A stretch of DNA of 64,000 nt from Antilocapra americana (taxonomy: Eukaryota; Chordata; Mammalia; Artiodactyla; Antilocapridae): NCBI GenBank assembly GCA_007570785.1, contig ML660203.1:8924638-8988637 (forward strand), given 5' to 3'. The notes under the pieces are model-generated. The model worked only from the letters and a program-made list of their open reading frames with translations. It ran no database searches and had not been told where the DNA came from. Positions 11,493-23,257 of this stretch are shown in pieces. Within the stretch, counting starts at the first letter, position 1. Each line of letters opens with the position of its first letter. Made by a program: the position numbers and the translations under genes.

Positions 11493-12221
11493 TGAGTTAG
11501 GGCCTTATTCTGGATGAAATTTTGACATAACAGAATGTTGTGGCTGGTTTGATCCTCTCTCCAAGCCAACTTTTCTCCATATCAGCAATAAGGCTGTTTC
11601 ACTACCTTATCATTCATGAGCTACTGAAGTAGCATTTTTAATTTCCTTTAAGAACTTTTCTTTTGTAATCACAGCTGGGTTAACTTTTTGGTTCAAGAGG
11701 TCTAGCTTTCAGCCTATTTTGGCTTTCAATATGCCTTTCTCACTAACCTTAATAATTTCTAACTTTTGATTTAATGTGAGAGATGTACAACTTTTCCCTT
11801 CATGTAAACACTTAGAAGTCATTGTAGGATTATTATTGGCCTAATTTCAATACTGTTGTGTCTCAGGAAATAGAGAGGCCCAAGGAAAGGTAGTGAGACA
11901 GAGGAACTGTCAGTTGGTGGAGCAGTCAGAACACACACACATTTAATAAGTTTGCCATCTTATAGAAGCAGAGTTCATGGAGCCCCCAAACAATTACAAC
12001 AGTAACATCAAAGATCAGTGATCACAGATCACCATAACAGATGTAATAATGATGAAAAAGTTGAAATATTGTGAGAATTAACAAAACTGTGACACAAAGG
12101 CAGGAGGTAAGCAAATGCTGTTGGAAAAATGCCTCTGGTAGACTTGCTCAATGCAGGGTTGCCACAAACTTTCAGTTTGTAAAAAACCGCAATATGTAAA
12201 ACAGACAGCGAGTGGGAAGTT

Positions 12222-12424
12222 GCTGTATAAAACAACTCCCAGTCTGGTACTCTGGACCTAGAGGGGTTGGGTGGAGGGTGGGAGAGATGCTCAAGAGGGA
12301 AGGGATATATGTATCCTTATGGCTGATTCACGTTGCTATATAGCAGAAACCAACACAGCATTGTGAAGCAATTATACTCCAATTAAAAAAAAAATAGAAC
12401 ACCAAAAAAAAAAAAAAAAAGAAA
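12222..12424 (+). repeat. L1 3' end inside Tigger1
   Basis: Bovine-type L1 3' UTR (GGCTGATTCACGTTGC, AGCAATTATACTCCAATT) with poly(A) tail at 12402-12420. Tigger1 sequence resumes directly after. Confidence 0.8.
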
Positions 12425-13276
12425 CGCAAACCCACAACCTTGCAACATCTGCGAGGTACAATAAAGCAAAACACAATAAAACAAGGGACACCTGCATTGA
12501 GAGATAACTCACACACCATAAAATTCATCCATTTAAAGAACGCAATTCAGTGTTTCCTCTACCTTGTGCAACTATCATCATAGTCGAACTTTAGAATATT
12601 TTCATTACCCCAGAAAGTAACCTTTTATCCTTTAGCAGTCTCTTTCTCTCAACACCTCCTCCCAACACTAAGCACCGCCAATATATTTTCTATATCTATG
12701 GATTTCCTATCCTGGACATTTCAGGTAAATGGAATCACGCAAGATGAGTTTCTTTGTGACTGGCTGCTTCTTTCATTTATCATAATGTTTTAAAGGCTTA
12801 TCCATGTATCAGTACCTCATTTATGTTTATGGCTATGCAATATTCTGTCGTAGAAACACACATTTTGTTTATCCATTCACAACTGATAGATATTTGGATT
12901 GTTTCTACCCTTTGGCTATTGTGAACAATACTGCTATGAACATTTATGTAGATGCATTTGTGTAGACATATTTTCAATTCCCTTGAGTATATACCAGGCC
13001 TGGAATTGCTGAGTCAATTGAAAAGTACCTTTAACTCTTTAGGAACTGTCAAATGTTTTCCAAAGTAGGCGTACCATTTTATATTTCCAACAGCAATGTC
13101 TGAAGGTTCCACTTTCTCTACATCTTCACCAATACTGGTTTATTGTCTGTCATTAAATTTTAGCCATTCTTAATGGTGTGAAATGGTATCTGAATATAGC
13201 CTCAGTTTGCATTTCCTTAATGACTAATGATGTTGAACATCTTTTTAGGTGCTTTTGACCACTGGCATATATTCTT

Positions 13277-13418
13277 TAGGGCTTCTCTGGTGGCTCAGAA
13301 GTAAAGAGTCTACCTGCAGTGCAGGAGACACGGGTTCACTCCCTGGGTCGGGAACATCCCCTGGAGAAGGAAATGGCAACCCACTCCAGTATCCTTGCCT
13401 GGAAGATTCCATGAACAG
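13277..13418 (+). repeat. Bov-tA SINE
   Basis: Head gggcttctctggtggctcag, CCACTCCAGTATCCTTGCCT; truncated after GAAGATTCCATGAACAG. Confidence 0.85.
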
Positions 13419-15024
13419 CATTTCTTTAGGAAATGCCTACTCAAATTTTTTGCCTGTTTTTATATTGGATGATCTTTTTATTTTTGTATTGTAAGAGCTC
13501 TTTATATATTCTCAATACTAGATCCTTATTAGATAAATGATTTACAAATATGTTCCTCTATGCTGTGGGATATGTTTTCATTTTATTGATAGTGTGTTGT
13601 GAAGCATCAAAGTATTTTATTTTGATGAAGTGCAATTTATCTATTTTCTTCCTTTGTTGCTTGTGCGTTTTGCATTATATCTAAGAAATCACCACCCAAT
13701 CCTAGGCCAATATTTATACTTACATTTTCTTCTAAGAGTTTCATGGCTTATATTTAGTACTTTGATCCATTTTGAGTTAATTTGTGTTTTCAGTGTAAGG
13801 TTGGAATTCTAATTTCATTCTTTGGCATGTTGATATCCAGCCATCCCAGCACCATTTGTTGAAAAAATTATTCTTTCTCCATTGAATTACTTTAGCAAAT
13901 TGTAGAAAATCAATCGACCATGATATAAGGGTTTATTTCTGGAGTCTCAGTCCTTTTCCATTGATCTATATGTCTGTTGTTATGCCAGTAAAACACTGTG
14001 TTGATCCTTGTAGCCTTTTAGTAAGTTTTTAAATCAAGAAGTGTGAGTCCTCAACTTTTTTTTCCAATATATTTTTGTGAGCTAGTTTGGGTTTCTTGCA
14101 CTTCCATATGAATTTTACCAATTTCTACAAAAAAAAAAAAAAGGCAGCTGAGATTTTAGTAGAGACTGCATTGAATCTGTAGATTAGTTTGGAGACTATT
14201 GCTGCCTTAGTGTATTAAGTCTCTGATCAAGGAATACATGCTGTTTTTCATTTATTTAGAACTTCTTTAATTTTTTTTCAATAAAGATTTTTACTTTTTG
14301 TTGTAAAGACTTTATGCTCTTTTTGTTAAATTTATTTTTAAGTATTTTATTCTTTTTCATGCTATTATAAAGGGATTTTCTTCTTAAATTAGTTACTGGA
14401 TGGTTTATTGCTAGTACATAGAATTACAATTTGTTTTTATATATTGATCTTGTATTCTGCAATGTTGCCAAACTTGTTTATTAGTTCTACTAGTTGTTTT
14501 TAGTAGATTCTTTAAGATTTTCCACATATAAAATCATGTCATTTCTGAATAGATATACTTTTATTTCTTCCCTTCCAATCTAGGTGCCTTTTATCTTGCC
14601 TGATTTTATTCTTGCCTGTGGAACCTCAAGTATTGATACAGTATTTTTTAAAGGTATGTAGGGCAGAAATTCTTGTTGTTTCTGATTTTAGGGAGAAAGT
14701 TAAACATGATGTTAGCTGTGGGCTTGTCTGTAGATAATGTTTATAAGGTTGAACAAGTTCCCTTCTGTTTCTAATTTGTTAAGTATTTTTTTCATCAAGG
14801 TATTGGATTTTATCAAATGCTCTTTCTTCATCTACTGAGATGACTGATTTTGTCTTTTATTTTATGATATGGTATATTACACCCACTGATTTTCATAAAT
14901 TGAGCCATATATTTATTCCTGGGATAAATCTTATTTGATCATGGTATGTTATCCTTTTTATATTTTGTTGGATTCAATTTGTTAGTACTTTGTTAAGAAT
15001 TTTTGTGTCTATATTAATTACACA

Positions 15025-15210
15025 GCTGGGGGCAGGAGGAGAAGGGGACGACAGAAGATGAGATGGCTGGATGGCATCACCGACTTGATGGACATGGGTT
15101 TGGGTAGACTCTGGGAGTTGGTGATGGACCGGGAGGCCTGGTGTGCTGTGATTCATGGGGTCGCAAAGAGTTGGACACGACTGAGCGACTGAACTGAACT
15201 GAATGAACTG
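15025..15210 (+). repeat. BovB 3'-end insertion
   Basis: GGGGCAGGAGGAGAAGGGGA through GAGCGACTGAACTGAACTGA; a young-looking tail. Confidence 0.9.
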
Positions 15211-15702
15211 AGTTGTCTTATAATTCTCTAGCTGGTTTTGGTCTCAAAGTAATACTGGCTTCATAGGATGACCCGGAGAGTGTTCCCTCTCCTATTTTTT
15301 GAAAGAGTTTATCAAGGATTAATGTTAGTTCTTCTTTAAATGTGGTTGAATTCACCAGTGAAGTAATTTGGCCCCGGGCTGCTATTTTTTTGTGGGAAGA
15401 TTAAAAATTACTAATTCAACATCTTTGCTTGTTATAAATCTATTTACATTTTCGATTTCTTCTTGGTCTGTGTCAGTTGTTTGTATTTTTTAGGAATTTG
15501 TCAGTTTCATCAATGTTATCTAATTTGTTGACATACAGTTGTTTGTACTATTCCCTACAATCATTTTAATTTCTGTGATAATATTTGTAATTTGATCTTC
15601 TCTTTTTTCTTGATAAGTCTGGCTAAAGTTTTGTCAAATTTGCTTATTTTTTCAAAGATCAACTTCTGTTTTATTTTTTATAGTCTCTGTTTTACTTATC
15701 TG

Positions 15703-15982
15703 CTCTGCTGCTGCTGCTGCTAAGGCACTTCAGTTGTGTTCGACTCTGTGCAACCTCATAGACGGCAGCCCACCAGGCTCCCCCGTCTCTGGGGTTCTCC
15801 AGGCAAGAACACTGGAGTGGGTTGCCATTTCCTTCTCCAATGCATGAAAGTGAAAAGTGAAAGTGAAGTGACTCAGTTGTGTCCGACTCTTAGTGACTCC
15901 ATGGACTGCAGCCCACCAGGCTCCTCCATCCATGGGATTTTCCAGGCAAGAGTGCTGGGTGGGGTGCCATTGCCTTCTCCTA
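15703..15982 (-). repeat. BOV-A2 dimeric SINE with (CTG)n
   Basis: Two tandem Bov-A units in minus orientation joined by the GTGAAAAGTGAAAGTGAAGT linker. The (CTG)n at 15706-15720 is the element's own 3' tail. Confidence 0.9.
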
Positions 15983-16684
15983 AATCTTATTAATTCCATT
16001 CTTATACTTGATTTAGGTTTAGGTTATCCTTCTTTTTCTAGCTTCTTAGATGAAAGGTTAGGTTACTGATTTGAGCTATTCCTTCTTTTTTAATATAGGC
16101 ACTTAAACCTATACATCTCCCCCATCTCTAACTAATCTAGCTACATCTCATAAGTTTTGAGATGTTTCACTCACCTCAAACTCTTTTCTAGTTTACCTCA
16201 CAAAAATTTTTGGACCCATTTTAAAATTTAGGAATGTGCCATTTATATACAAATCTGTGAATTTTCCAAATTTTCTTTTTATTGTTGATTTCTAACTTAA
16301 TCCCATTTAAGAACATACTTTTAATGATTTTCTTTTTAAATTACTAAGACTTGTTTCATGGCCTAACACATGATCTGTCCTTGAAAATGATCCACGTATA
16401 CTTGAGAAGAATATATATTCTGCTGTTGTAGGATGGAGAATCCTATAGATGTGTATTATGTCTAGTTGGTTTATATTGTTGTTCAAGTCTTCCGTGTCAT
16501 TACTGATTTTCTGTAATTATTTAAAATGGAGTACTGAAGCCTGAAACTATTATTGTTGGATAGGAATTTGCCAGGGAGAGAAAAGAACATGGCATGAAGT
16601 GGCATGACCAGAAAGGACAAGGTATGGTGGGGAAAACAAGGGTGGCTTGAAGGGGATAGAAGGTTGGTTGAGAGAGGAGGGGGG

Positions 16685-17014
16685 TACTATAGATTGAATG
16701 TTTGTGTCTCCCCCTCCCAAATTCAGGTGTTGAAACCTAATCCTCATTGTGGTGGTATGTGGAGGTAGGGCATTTGGGAGGTGATTAGGTCATGAGGGTA
16801 GAACAATCATGAATGGGATAAGTACCCTTAGAAAAGAGACTCCAGAGAGCTCCCTCCCCAATTCTACCTTATGAGAACACTAAGAAGATGGGCACCTGTG
16901 GACCAAGAAGTAGGCCCTCATTAGACACTGACTATGCCAGCAGCTCAATCTTGAACTTCCTAGGTTTGAGAACTGTGAGAAATAAATGTTTTTTGTTTAA
17001 GCCACCCAGTCTGA
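16685..17014 (+). repeat. MLT1A-type LTR (ERVL-MaLR)
   Basis: Solo LTR pattern: TACTATAGATTGAATGTTTG, GGGAGGTGATTAGGTCATGA, ACTGTGAGAAATAAATG and CCACCCAGTCT. Old, with no internal retroviral genes beside it. Confidence 0.8.
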
Positions 17015-17474
17015 ACACTGAGACAGAGGGGTTGAAGATGAAGCTAGAGAAGAGATAGTTTGGTGCTGGTTCATGAAGAGTCCTGAACTCCATACTAAGG
17101 AATTTAAATTTTATCCTATACACAATGCAAGAACTAAAGAATTCTGAACTGAAGACCAGCATGTTATAAAAGGCATTCTGATGGCAACTTTTTGAGGGGA
17201 CTAAAAGAGTCAGATCTAATTCTAACAGTTCAAGTTAGAGTTGGTGAAAGTCTGAACTACTGCAGCTCCAGCATTGATGAAAGGGATGATGTAACATCTC
17301 AGAGCATTAGTAGATCTGACTCACACTCCAAGATTTCACTCATTTCCAGACTGGTTTCTTCCCACCTTCTCTTTTCCCTTTTGCCTCACTTGGGAGAAGA
17401 GCTGGTATAGTCTTGATCTGGACAGTGTCTGTGCCAGGTCCCTAAGCTTAGGGTCGATGGGTCTCAGTCTGTTT
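17015..17474. other. Unassigned intergenic sequence
   Basis: No gene seen. 17020-17180 resembles an old dispersed repeat also hinted at near 46.83-47.36 kb and 62.8-63.4 kb. Confidence 0.35.
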
Positions 17475-17605
17475 GCGCCCTGGTGGTCCAGTGGTTAAGA
17501 CTCCATGCTCCCACTGCAAGGGGACAGGGGTTCTATCTCTGGTCGGAGAACTAAGATCCCACATGCTGCAGGGTGTGTCCAAAATAAATAAATAAATGCA
17601 ATGCA
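17475..17605 (+). repeat. CHR-type SINE
   Basis: CCTGGTGGTCCAGTGGTTAA head, ending in (AAAT)3. Confidence 0.85.
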
Positions 17606-17898
17606 GCTGAAAGGGAAAGAAAACTTCAGCAGTTTTCTATCCGACAACATGTGATAATTTTCCAGGTTTTTTACCACCTACAGAATACTCCTTCACAGGC
17701 ATTAGAGGTTCAGTACAACAAAACCCCAGCCTATTCTCAAGTCTCATTTTCCACTCTTCTATTTTCTAGTCCCACTGGGCTGGTTATCCTTCCTAACATC
17801 TACTCTGGTTTTTTATTTTTTCTAACTCTCAGCCATTATTTAAGCTGCTCTATTTTTTCTATCTGTGCACAGTCAGATCTTACCCTCCATAAAACCCA

Positions 17899-17914
17899 AC
17901 CCCCCCCCCCCCCC
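17899..17914. repeat. Poly(C) tract
   Basis: A run of about 16 C following AAAACCCAA, in intergenic DNA. Confidence 0.8.
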
Positions 17915-17984
17915 ACATTCTTCTGATGCTCTCTATTTTGGAAAGAGTTGAAAAAGCATAAATTCTAGAACATGAAGGCATAGG

Positions 17985-18180
17985 TTTGAATTCTGACTCT
18001 GCCACTTACTTTGTTTACTTACTTTACTTTTTATACTCTTCTGACTAAGCCTATTTCCTAATTTAAAATGAGGAGTCTGCCTTTCTTAAGAGATCTTATG
18101 GAATATTAAATGATAAATGAAAGTTAAAGAACTTAAAAACTATAAAGCACTATGTAAATCACACCATAGCATCTTTATGT
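17985..18180 (+). repeat. MIR
   Basis: GAATTCTGACTCTGCCACTTAC then AAAGCACTATGTAAATC; standard MIR core layout. Confidence 0.65.
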
Positions 18181-18204
18181 TTCTTCCAAATATTAGGATA
18201 TGTC

Positions 18205-18427
18205 AACTTTTTTTTTTTTTTTTTTTTGGCACTGGGTCTTTGCTGTGCTGCTTGGGCTTTCTCTAATCCAGGCACATGGGCTCCAGAGCATGTGGGCTCA
18301 GTAGTTGCAGTTCATTGGCTTAGTTGCCCCATGGCATGTGGGATATTAGTTCCCCAACCAGGGATCAAACCTGAGTCTCCAGCATTGCAAGGCAGATTCT
18401 TAACCACTGGACCACTATGGAAGTCCC
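18205..18427 (-). repeat. CHR-type SINE
   Basis: On minus: GGGACTTCCATAGTGGTCCA head through a long CHR body to a 21-base poly(A) (poly(T) on plus at 18209-18229). Confidence 0.9.
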
Positions 18428-19210
18428 TTGTCTTGTAATATTTTTATTTCTGCATGTTTTATCTTGCCGTGTAAACAATGAGCTCCTCAAGAAGGATCAT
18501 GTCTTAATCATTTAGTATCTTCCAAAGTACATAGCATAAACCCTTGTATGTGGAAGTTACTGATAAACATTTACTGAATGAGTAAACACACTGATAAATA
18601 AATGAGTAAATACAGTAAGAGATATAGGAACATTTAGGGTTTTGTTTTGGTTTTCCAACATCTGAAAGCCTGTCCTCTGTGCAAATCTTAATGAGAGATA
18701 GGGTCCCGCCTCCCACAAGAGAAACCAAAGATACTTAAAGTTTCCCTCCCATCACCTCCTTTTAACTATGGCAAAGGCAACATGATCCAGGCATGTCCAT
18801 TTGAATGCTTCCACCAGGACTTTGAATCTTGAACAAATAGTGTAAGACACAGGGTAGAATTTCTTTAAGATGGCACCATGCAGTGGTGATGAAAGCAGTG
18901 ACTCCAGCTGTGGTATCCTTAACTAGATCATTACAAAAATGAGGAAGAGTCTATCATCATAGTCTAGTCAAAAGACTGAGAAATTTTCTCAGTTTGGAAA
19001 CAGACACAGAGAGAGTCAGTCACAGGTTGGAACTTTGGGAAGCATATGCCAAGACAGGATTTGAGGTGCAAGACATTAACTAGGGTCAGGAAATAGGATT
19101 GAAAAGAGAAGAAATCAAGCTATAATGTAGGTCTGACAAAGACCCAGCCAACCTGGTGGGGAGCTCTGGAGTGAATGCAGCTCATCAGAAATACAGTGGT
19201 GTTTCACTGT
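18428..19210. other. Unassigned intergenic sequence
   Basis: No convincing ORF, RNA gene or nameable repeat. AT-rich at the left. Confidence 0.4.
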
Positions 19211-19541
19211 ATTTCAGTGACTTCCCTGGTGGTCCACTAGTTAAGAATCTAACTGCCAAGCTGGAAACGGGTTTGATCCCTGGTCCGAGAAGATTCCGCA
19301 TGCCCTGGAGCAAGTAAGCCCGTGTGTCACAACCACTGAGCCGGGACTCTGGAGCCTGTGTCGCAACTACTGAAGCCTGTGTGCCTAGAACCTGTGCTCC
19401 ACAACAAGAGAAGCCATCGCAATAAGAAGCCTCTACACTGCAATGAAGGGTAGCCCCCACCTGCTACAACTAGAGAGAACCCGAACACAGCAACAAAGAC
19501 CTAGCATAGCCATAAACAAATAAAATTTAAAAAGAAATACA
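19211..19541 (+). repeat. CHR-type SINE, full length
   Basis: The longest CHR copy in the window: head gtgacttccctggtggtcca, the repeated ACAACTACTGAGCC-like body, AACAAGAGAAGCCATCGCAA and an A-rich tail. Confidence 0.92.
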
Positions 19542-20129
19542 GTGGGTCAGAATGGCTGAACCTTTATACTTTATACTCTGGCTTTGCTCAGTCACTGGAT
19601 GAGAACAGTCCCAGGATGAGCATGACCTTGTGCAGGACTGTGCTCTGCGGTGAGACAGATACTAAAGGAACAGAAGCCTTTAGAGGTTATCTGTTGATTA
19701 TACTTTCTACAGCTAAACAGTACATCTTTCCTTGAAGGCAGAACTGTTGTGGCACATCTGTTGTGCCTACCAGAGAAAAAGGTGAATTATGACATCATGA
19801 ACAAAGCAATAGAGTGGAAAGGAGGGAGAGGATTCTACAGATACTGTATTTTGTAGGTGGGGATGAAGAGGGAGTAAACAAAGGTTAACACTGAGGTCTC
19901 CACGTTGATATGATTTGATGGTAATTCTGTTTAACCTGGAGTAAACAAGACAAGAGAGAACAGGTTTAGAGAGAAAGATAAGGAATTTCATTTTGAACAT
20001 GTTGATTCTGAAATGTCTGCAAAATATTAAGGTAGAGATGATTTTCAAAAATCAAGGCAAATGGGGGCAGATCAGAAGCTCAGCAGCAAGTGCCAAATTT
20101 ATTAAGTATACGTATATTGTCTTATATGG
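19542..20129. other. Unassigned intergenic sequence
   Basis: No gene seen; some similarity to old dispersed repeats but none named. Confidence 0.35.
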
Positions 20130-20342
20130 TGGTGTGGTGGTGGTTTAGTCACTAAGGTGTGTCTGACTCTTGTGGCCCCCATAGACTGTAACCCCCCAGG
20201 CTCCTCAGTCTATGGGATTTCCCAGGCAAGAAAACTGGAGTGGGTTGTCATTTCCTCCTCCAGGGGATCTTCCCGACCCAGGATCAAACCCACTTCTGCA
20301 TTGCAGGCAGTTTCTTTACTGCTGAGCCATCAAAAAGCCCAT
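20130..20342 (-). repeat. Bov-tA SINE followed by (TA)n
   Basis: Minus-strand Bov-tA ending at GCTTTTTGATGGCTCAGCAG. A TA-rich microsatellite follows at 20347-20372. Confidence 0.88.
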
Positions 20343-20372
20343 TTATCTTATATATATATGTATATATATATA

Positions 20373-20937
20373 ATTTAATACTCATAATGCCTCTATGAGG
20401 TAGATATTATTTTTATTATATTCTTTTTGTATATTTTATTGTATCTTTTGTTTATGAAGTGAGGAAGTTAAGTGCCTGGCTCAAGGAGGTAAAACTTGAG
20501 TCTGTCTTATGACAAAGCACATGCTCTCAAAGACATCATGATGTTTCCCCACGGAAACCACCATAGGTAGACAGTATTTGAAGTTATGGAAGTTAATAGG
20601 TCACCGGAAGTGCTACAGTTTAAGGGGGCACAAAAGGAGCCAAAAAAGGAATTTTAAGGAAGTCAACATTTTCAAAGGTGAATTGAGGAAGCTGACACAT
20701 GCAAAAGGACTGATTGACTGGCCAGAACAGTTTTTAAAAGTGAGAAGTATGCTATTCCAGAAGTTAGGGTAAAAAGAAATTCCTAGCCCACAAAGTGAAT
20801 TGTGGCAAATATCATGGAAGATGAAGATTTCACATGTAGAGGTCATTGATGATCTTAGAGCAGTTTATAGACAAGTCAGATTGCAGTGTTTGATACTGAG
20901 TGGGAGATGACAAAGCAGAAGCAAAGGGTATAGATTA
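20373..20937. other. Unassigned intergenic sequence
   Basis: MIR-like text may be present near 20380-20510. The rest shows no gene or named repeat. Confidence 0.35.
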
Positions 20938-21055
20938 AGGACTTCCCTGGTTAGGGAACTAGATCCCATATGCCGCAACTAAAGATCCCACATGTTGTAA
21001 CTAAGACCTGGCACAGCCAAATAAATATTTTTTTAAAAAGAAATTCTTTCTTTCT
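20938..21055 (+). repeat. CHR-type SINE, internally deleted
   Basis: AGGACTTCCCTGG then jumps to the GGGAACTAGATCCCATATGC portion, ending in an A-rich tail. Confidence 0.75.
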
Positions 21056-21124
21056 TAAAAAATGGGGGGGGTGTATAAGCTACTTTCCCCAAAGTTTTGC
21101 AAAGTAGAGGAAATAATAATGCTG

Positions 21125-21657
21125 TATACATAAGTAAGGAATTTTATTAGTTATTATTATTGATTACTTAATAACTCCTTGATCCCATATTACCTGAATT
21201 TCATACTTCCATCATTTCTCTGGTTACCACTACCTCTCTACCAGTGTCTCTTCCCAAATCTAACATACCTGAAACCACAGAATGTGATTTGGGTTGTGGA
21301 TTGCTTGTTTTACTTGGTTGTGTGTTTTGAATGCCTCAGATTTTGTCTTTGAAAGATGGGCCATAGAACCTCCGTTGCCCCAACTCCATCATCTGTTTTC
21401 CGCAAATACAAATAAGCATTCACTTCCTAGACCAATTCAGCAAAATATGGGAGTTCTTTGGTTCTTAGCAAGCCGACTACCCTGTCTACCTAGGTTCCTC
21501 CCCTTCCTTCCCCCAAACTCTTGGTGTGCAGATCTCAGGGAAGAAATGAACTGCCACTCTAAATCTTCTGGAATATAATGTCCCAGATGGAGAGTCTGCA
21601 CAGTTCTGCAGGGAGCTGAGATCAGTCTAGCCTTTTTCCAGCGAGGGCTGGAGATAA
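21125..21657 (-). other. PROCR: PROCR 3' UTR with probable poly(A) signal
   Basis: Non-coding sequence follows the TGA on the minus strand. An AATAAA hexamer is present on the minus strand (TTTATT at 21143-21148), about 510 nt past the stop, just before a CHR SINE begins at about 21050. That puts the likely cleavage near 21.12 kb. The end is inferred from the hexamer alone. Confidence 0.5.
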
Positions 21658-21776
21658 TCAACACCGCCGCCGTCCACCTGTGCACAGGAAGATGCCTACA
21701 GCCACTCCAATGACGATGAAACAGCCCACCAGGACGCTCAGGACCAGTGGAGTGTAGGAACGGCCTGTTTGGCTTC
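21658..21776 (-). CDS. PROCR: PROCR exon 4 coding part (transmembrane helix, stop)
   Basis: 119 nt encode residues 204-242: a short stalk, a hydrophobic helix rich in Val/Leu/Gly/Ile, then CTGGRRRC and TGA at 21660-21658. The acceptor is a tandem NAGNAG (ttcagcag). I chose the second AG because it keeps the human-like KGSQT junction; the first AG would begin the exon at 21779 and change Gly204 to Ala-Gly. Confidence 0.93.
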
Positions 21777-23224
21777 CTGCTGAACGTGGGAAGAGTTAGC
21801 TTGAAGAACATACCCCCAAACAAATGAGTTCATGGTTTGAGTCAAACCCCAAAGGATTTCTTCCCCAAAGTAGTTTACCAATTCACATAAGATGTGTGTA
21901 CTCAGTCCCAAATCGCCAGCCCTGGGCCTCCTGTTGCTCAAGGTATCCATCTTTCAGTTCCACCCACTTGCCTGGCACCCACCCAACACATAGGTCCCTC
22001 CCTGAGCCCATCATACCTTTCAAGTCGTTCGCGGTGATGTGTTCCTGTATGTATTGCACACAGGTGTCCTGTAGAAATTCCCGCAGTTCGTATCGAGTAC
22101 GATTGTACGTGTTGAGCTGCTTAACCGTGTAGGTGACCACTCTGGACGGTGCGTGAGGTTCCGCCACCCATGAGGCTGTCTTTGGCTGGAAATTTACAAA
22201 GGAGCTCCCATTCACAGCCACTTCGAAGAAGACACGGGCTTCCGAGCCCTCAGGAGGCAGCTCGCAGCCCAGGAAGCAGCGAACGATCAGAGGAACTGTA
22301 GGCAGGGGATTCAGGATCAGGGGACAGTGTGGAAAAGCTGTCAGGTGTGAGGGGGAAGCGGGAGTTCAGGGTGCAAGGTGGATCAGGGACAGGGACTCCC
22401 AAGAGGGACTACCCCGAAGTCTTGCCAAGCAGGAAAAGGGCCTGACGGACAGTACAGTATGTCAGCGAGGGTACAGACTTCTCCAGCCTCAAGCACCCAT
22501 CCAGCCATCAGTCAGCGAAGGCGACGCCGGGCGGGGACCCCATCCCAGAGCTCAGCCCCGCCTCGTTCTTCCACAGACCCGCCCCCTCGTTATGGCCCGC
22601 CCACAGGCCACGCCCCCACAAAGGACCCGCCCCTCCAGCCCCGCCCCCGTGTGCGTCACTCACAGGCCACGCCCTGCTCCAGGTGCACCACCTGCACCAG
22701 GCCTACAAACTCCTCCAGGTAGCGATTCAGGTGTCTCTTCGTGAGTGCCCAGCTGTCGGGCTCCTGCAAGGGCTGCAGCTGTTGGATCGAGACGTTGTGG
22801 CCTGGGCCTTCCAGCACGTGCGTCAGGACGCCCCCCAGCGTCGCGTTGCCCCGGTGCCACACTTGAGAGGGGTTGCGGAAGTAGGAGACTTGGGTCATGT
22901 GGAGGTCCCGCGGGCCTGAGGGCGAAAGTCAGAGCGTCGGGTCCGGGCCGGCGTGGGAGGGGTCAGCATGTAACTCGAGATAATAACCCCCCACCCAGAG
23001 GTCAGCCGCCCACCTTCTTGGCCCTTTATAAACATAAATTGCCCTCCCACCCTTCCACCCATTTGACGCGGTCAGTAACCCTGTCAGGAGGGCAGGATGG
23101 GGGTTATTATCTTTGCTTTACAGATGGGGAAACTGAGGCTAGAGGTGCAGCAGCCACTTGCCCCAGGATAATCCAAACAAACGGAAGAGCCACTCTGACC
23201 TCCTTTCAAGCTCTCACCCCTTCC

Positions 23225-23257
<33 letters not shown>

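Larger units (their letters stand above)
9730..12497 (-). mobile_element. Tigger1-type DNA transposon with five nested insertions
   Basis: Minus-strand pieces encode the pogo/Tigger transposase, read from 5' (12497) to 3': HVNETPFYWKMPSKIFIARE near 10620-10690, the [14 protein letters not shown] and [18 protein letters not shown] block at 10238-10435, and IWKKLVTILMGDFEKFKTLA near 9810-9900. The 5' terminal region with AATAAAGCAAAACACAATAA-like sequence is at about 12425-12497. Stops, frameshifts and insertions (9935-10058, 10725-10870, 10958-11158, 11303-11492, 12222-12424) make it a pseudogene. Confidence 0.85.
12500..16545 (-). mobile_element. Long antisense L1 (3' UTR to ORF2) with nested SINE/BovB insertions
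   Basis: The plus strand reads as antisense L1, from the 3' UTR (about 12500-13560) through ORF2 (13560-16545). It is interrupted by Bov-tA (13277-13418, plus), a BovB tail (15025-15210, plus) and BOV-A2 (15703-15982, minus). No long ORF survives. Confidence 0.8.

Noticed and set aside
15703..15722. CTG repeats at 15.7 and 37.3 kb as expandable trinucleotide loci
   Set aside because: They are the normal short tail of BOV-A2 elements and only 5-6 units long.
19211..19260. tRNA-like heads of CHR and Bov-tA elements as tRNA genes
   Set aside because: They are SINE heads derived from tRNA, with SINE bodies and A-rich tails attached; no intact cloverleaf gene was found.
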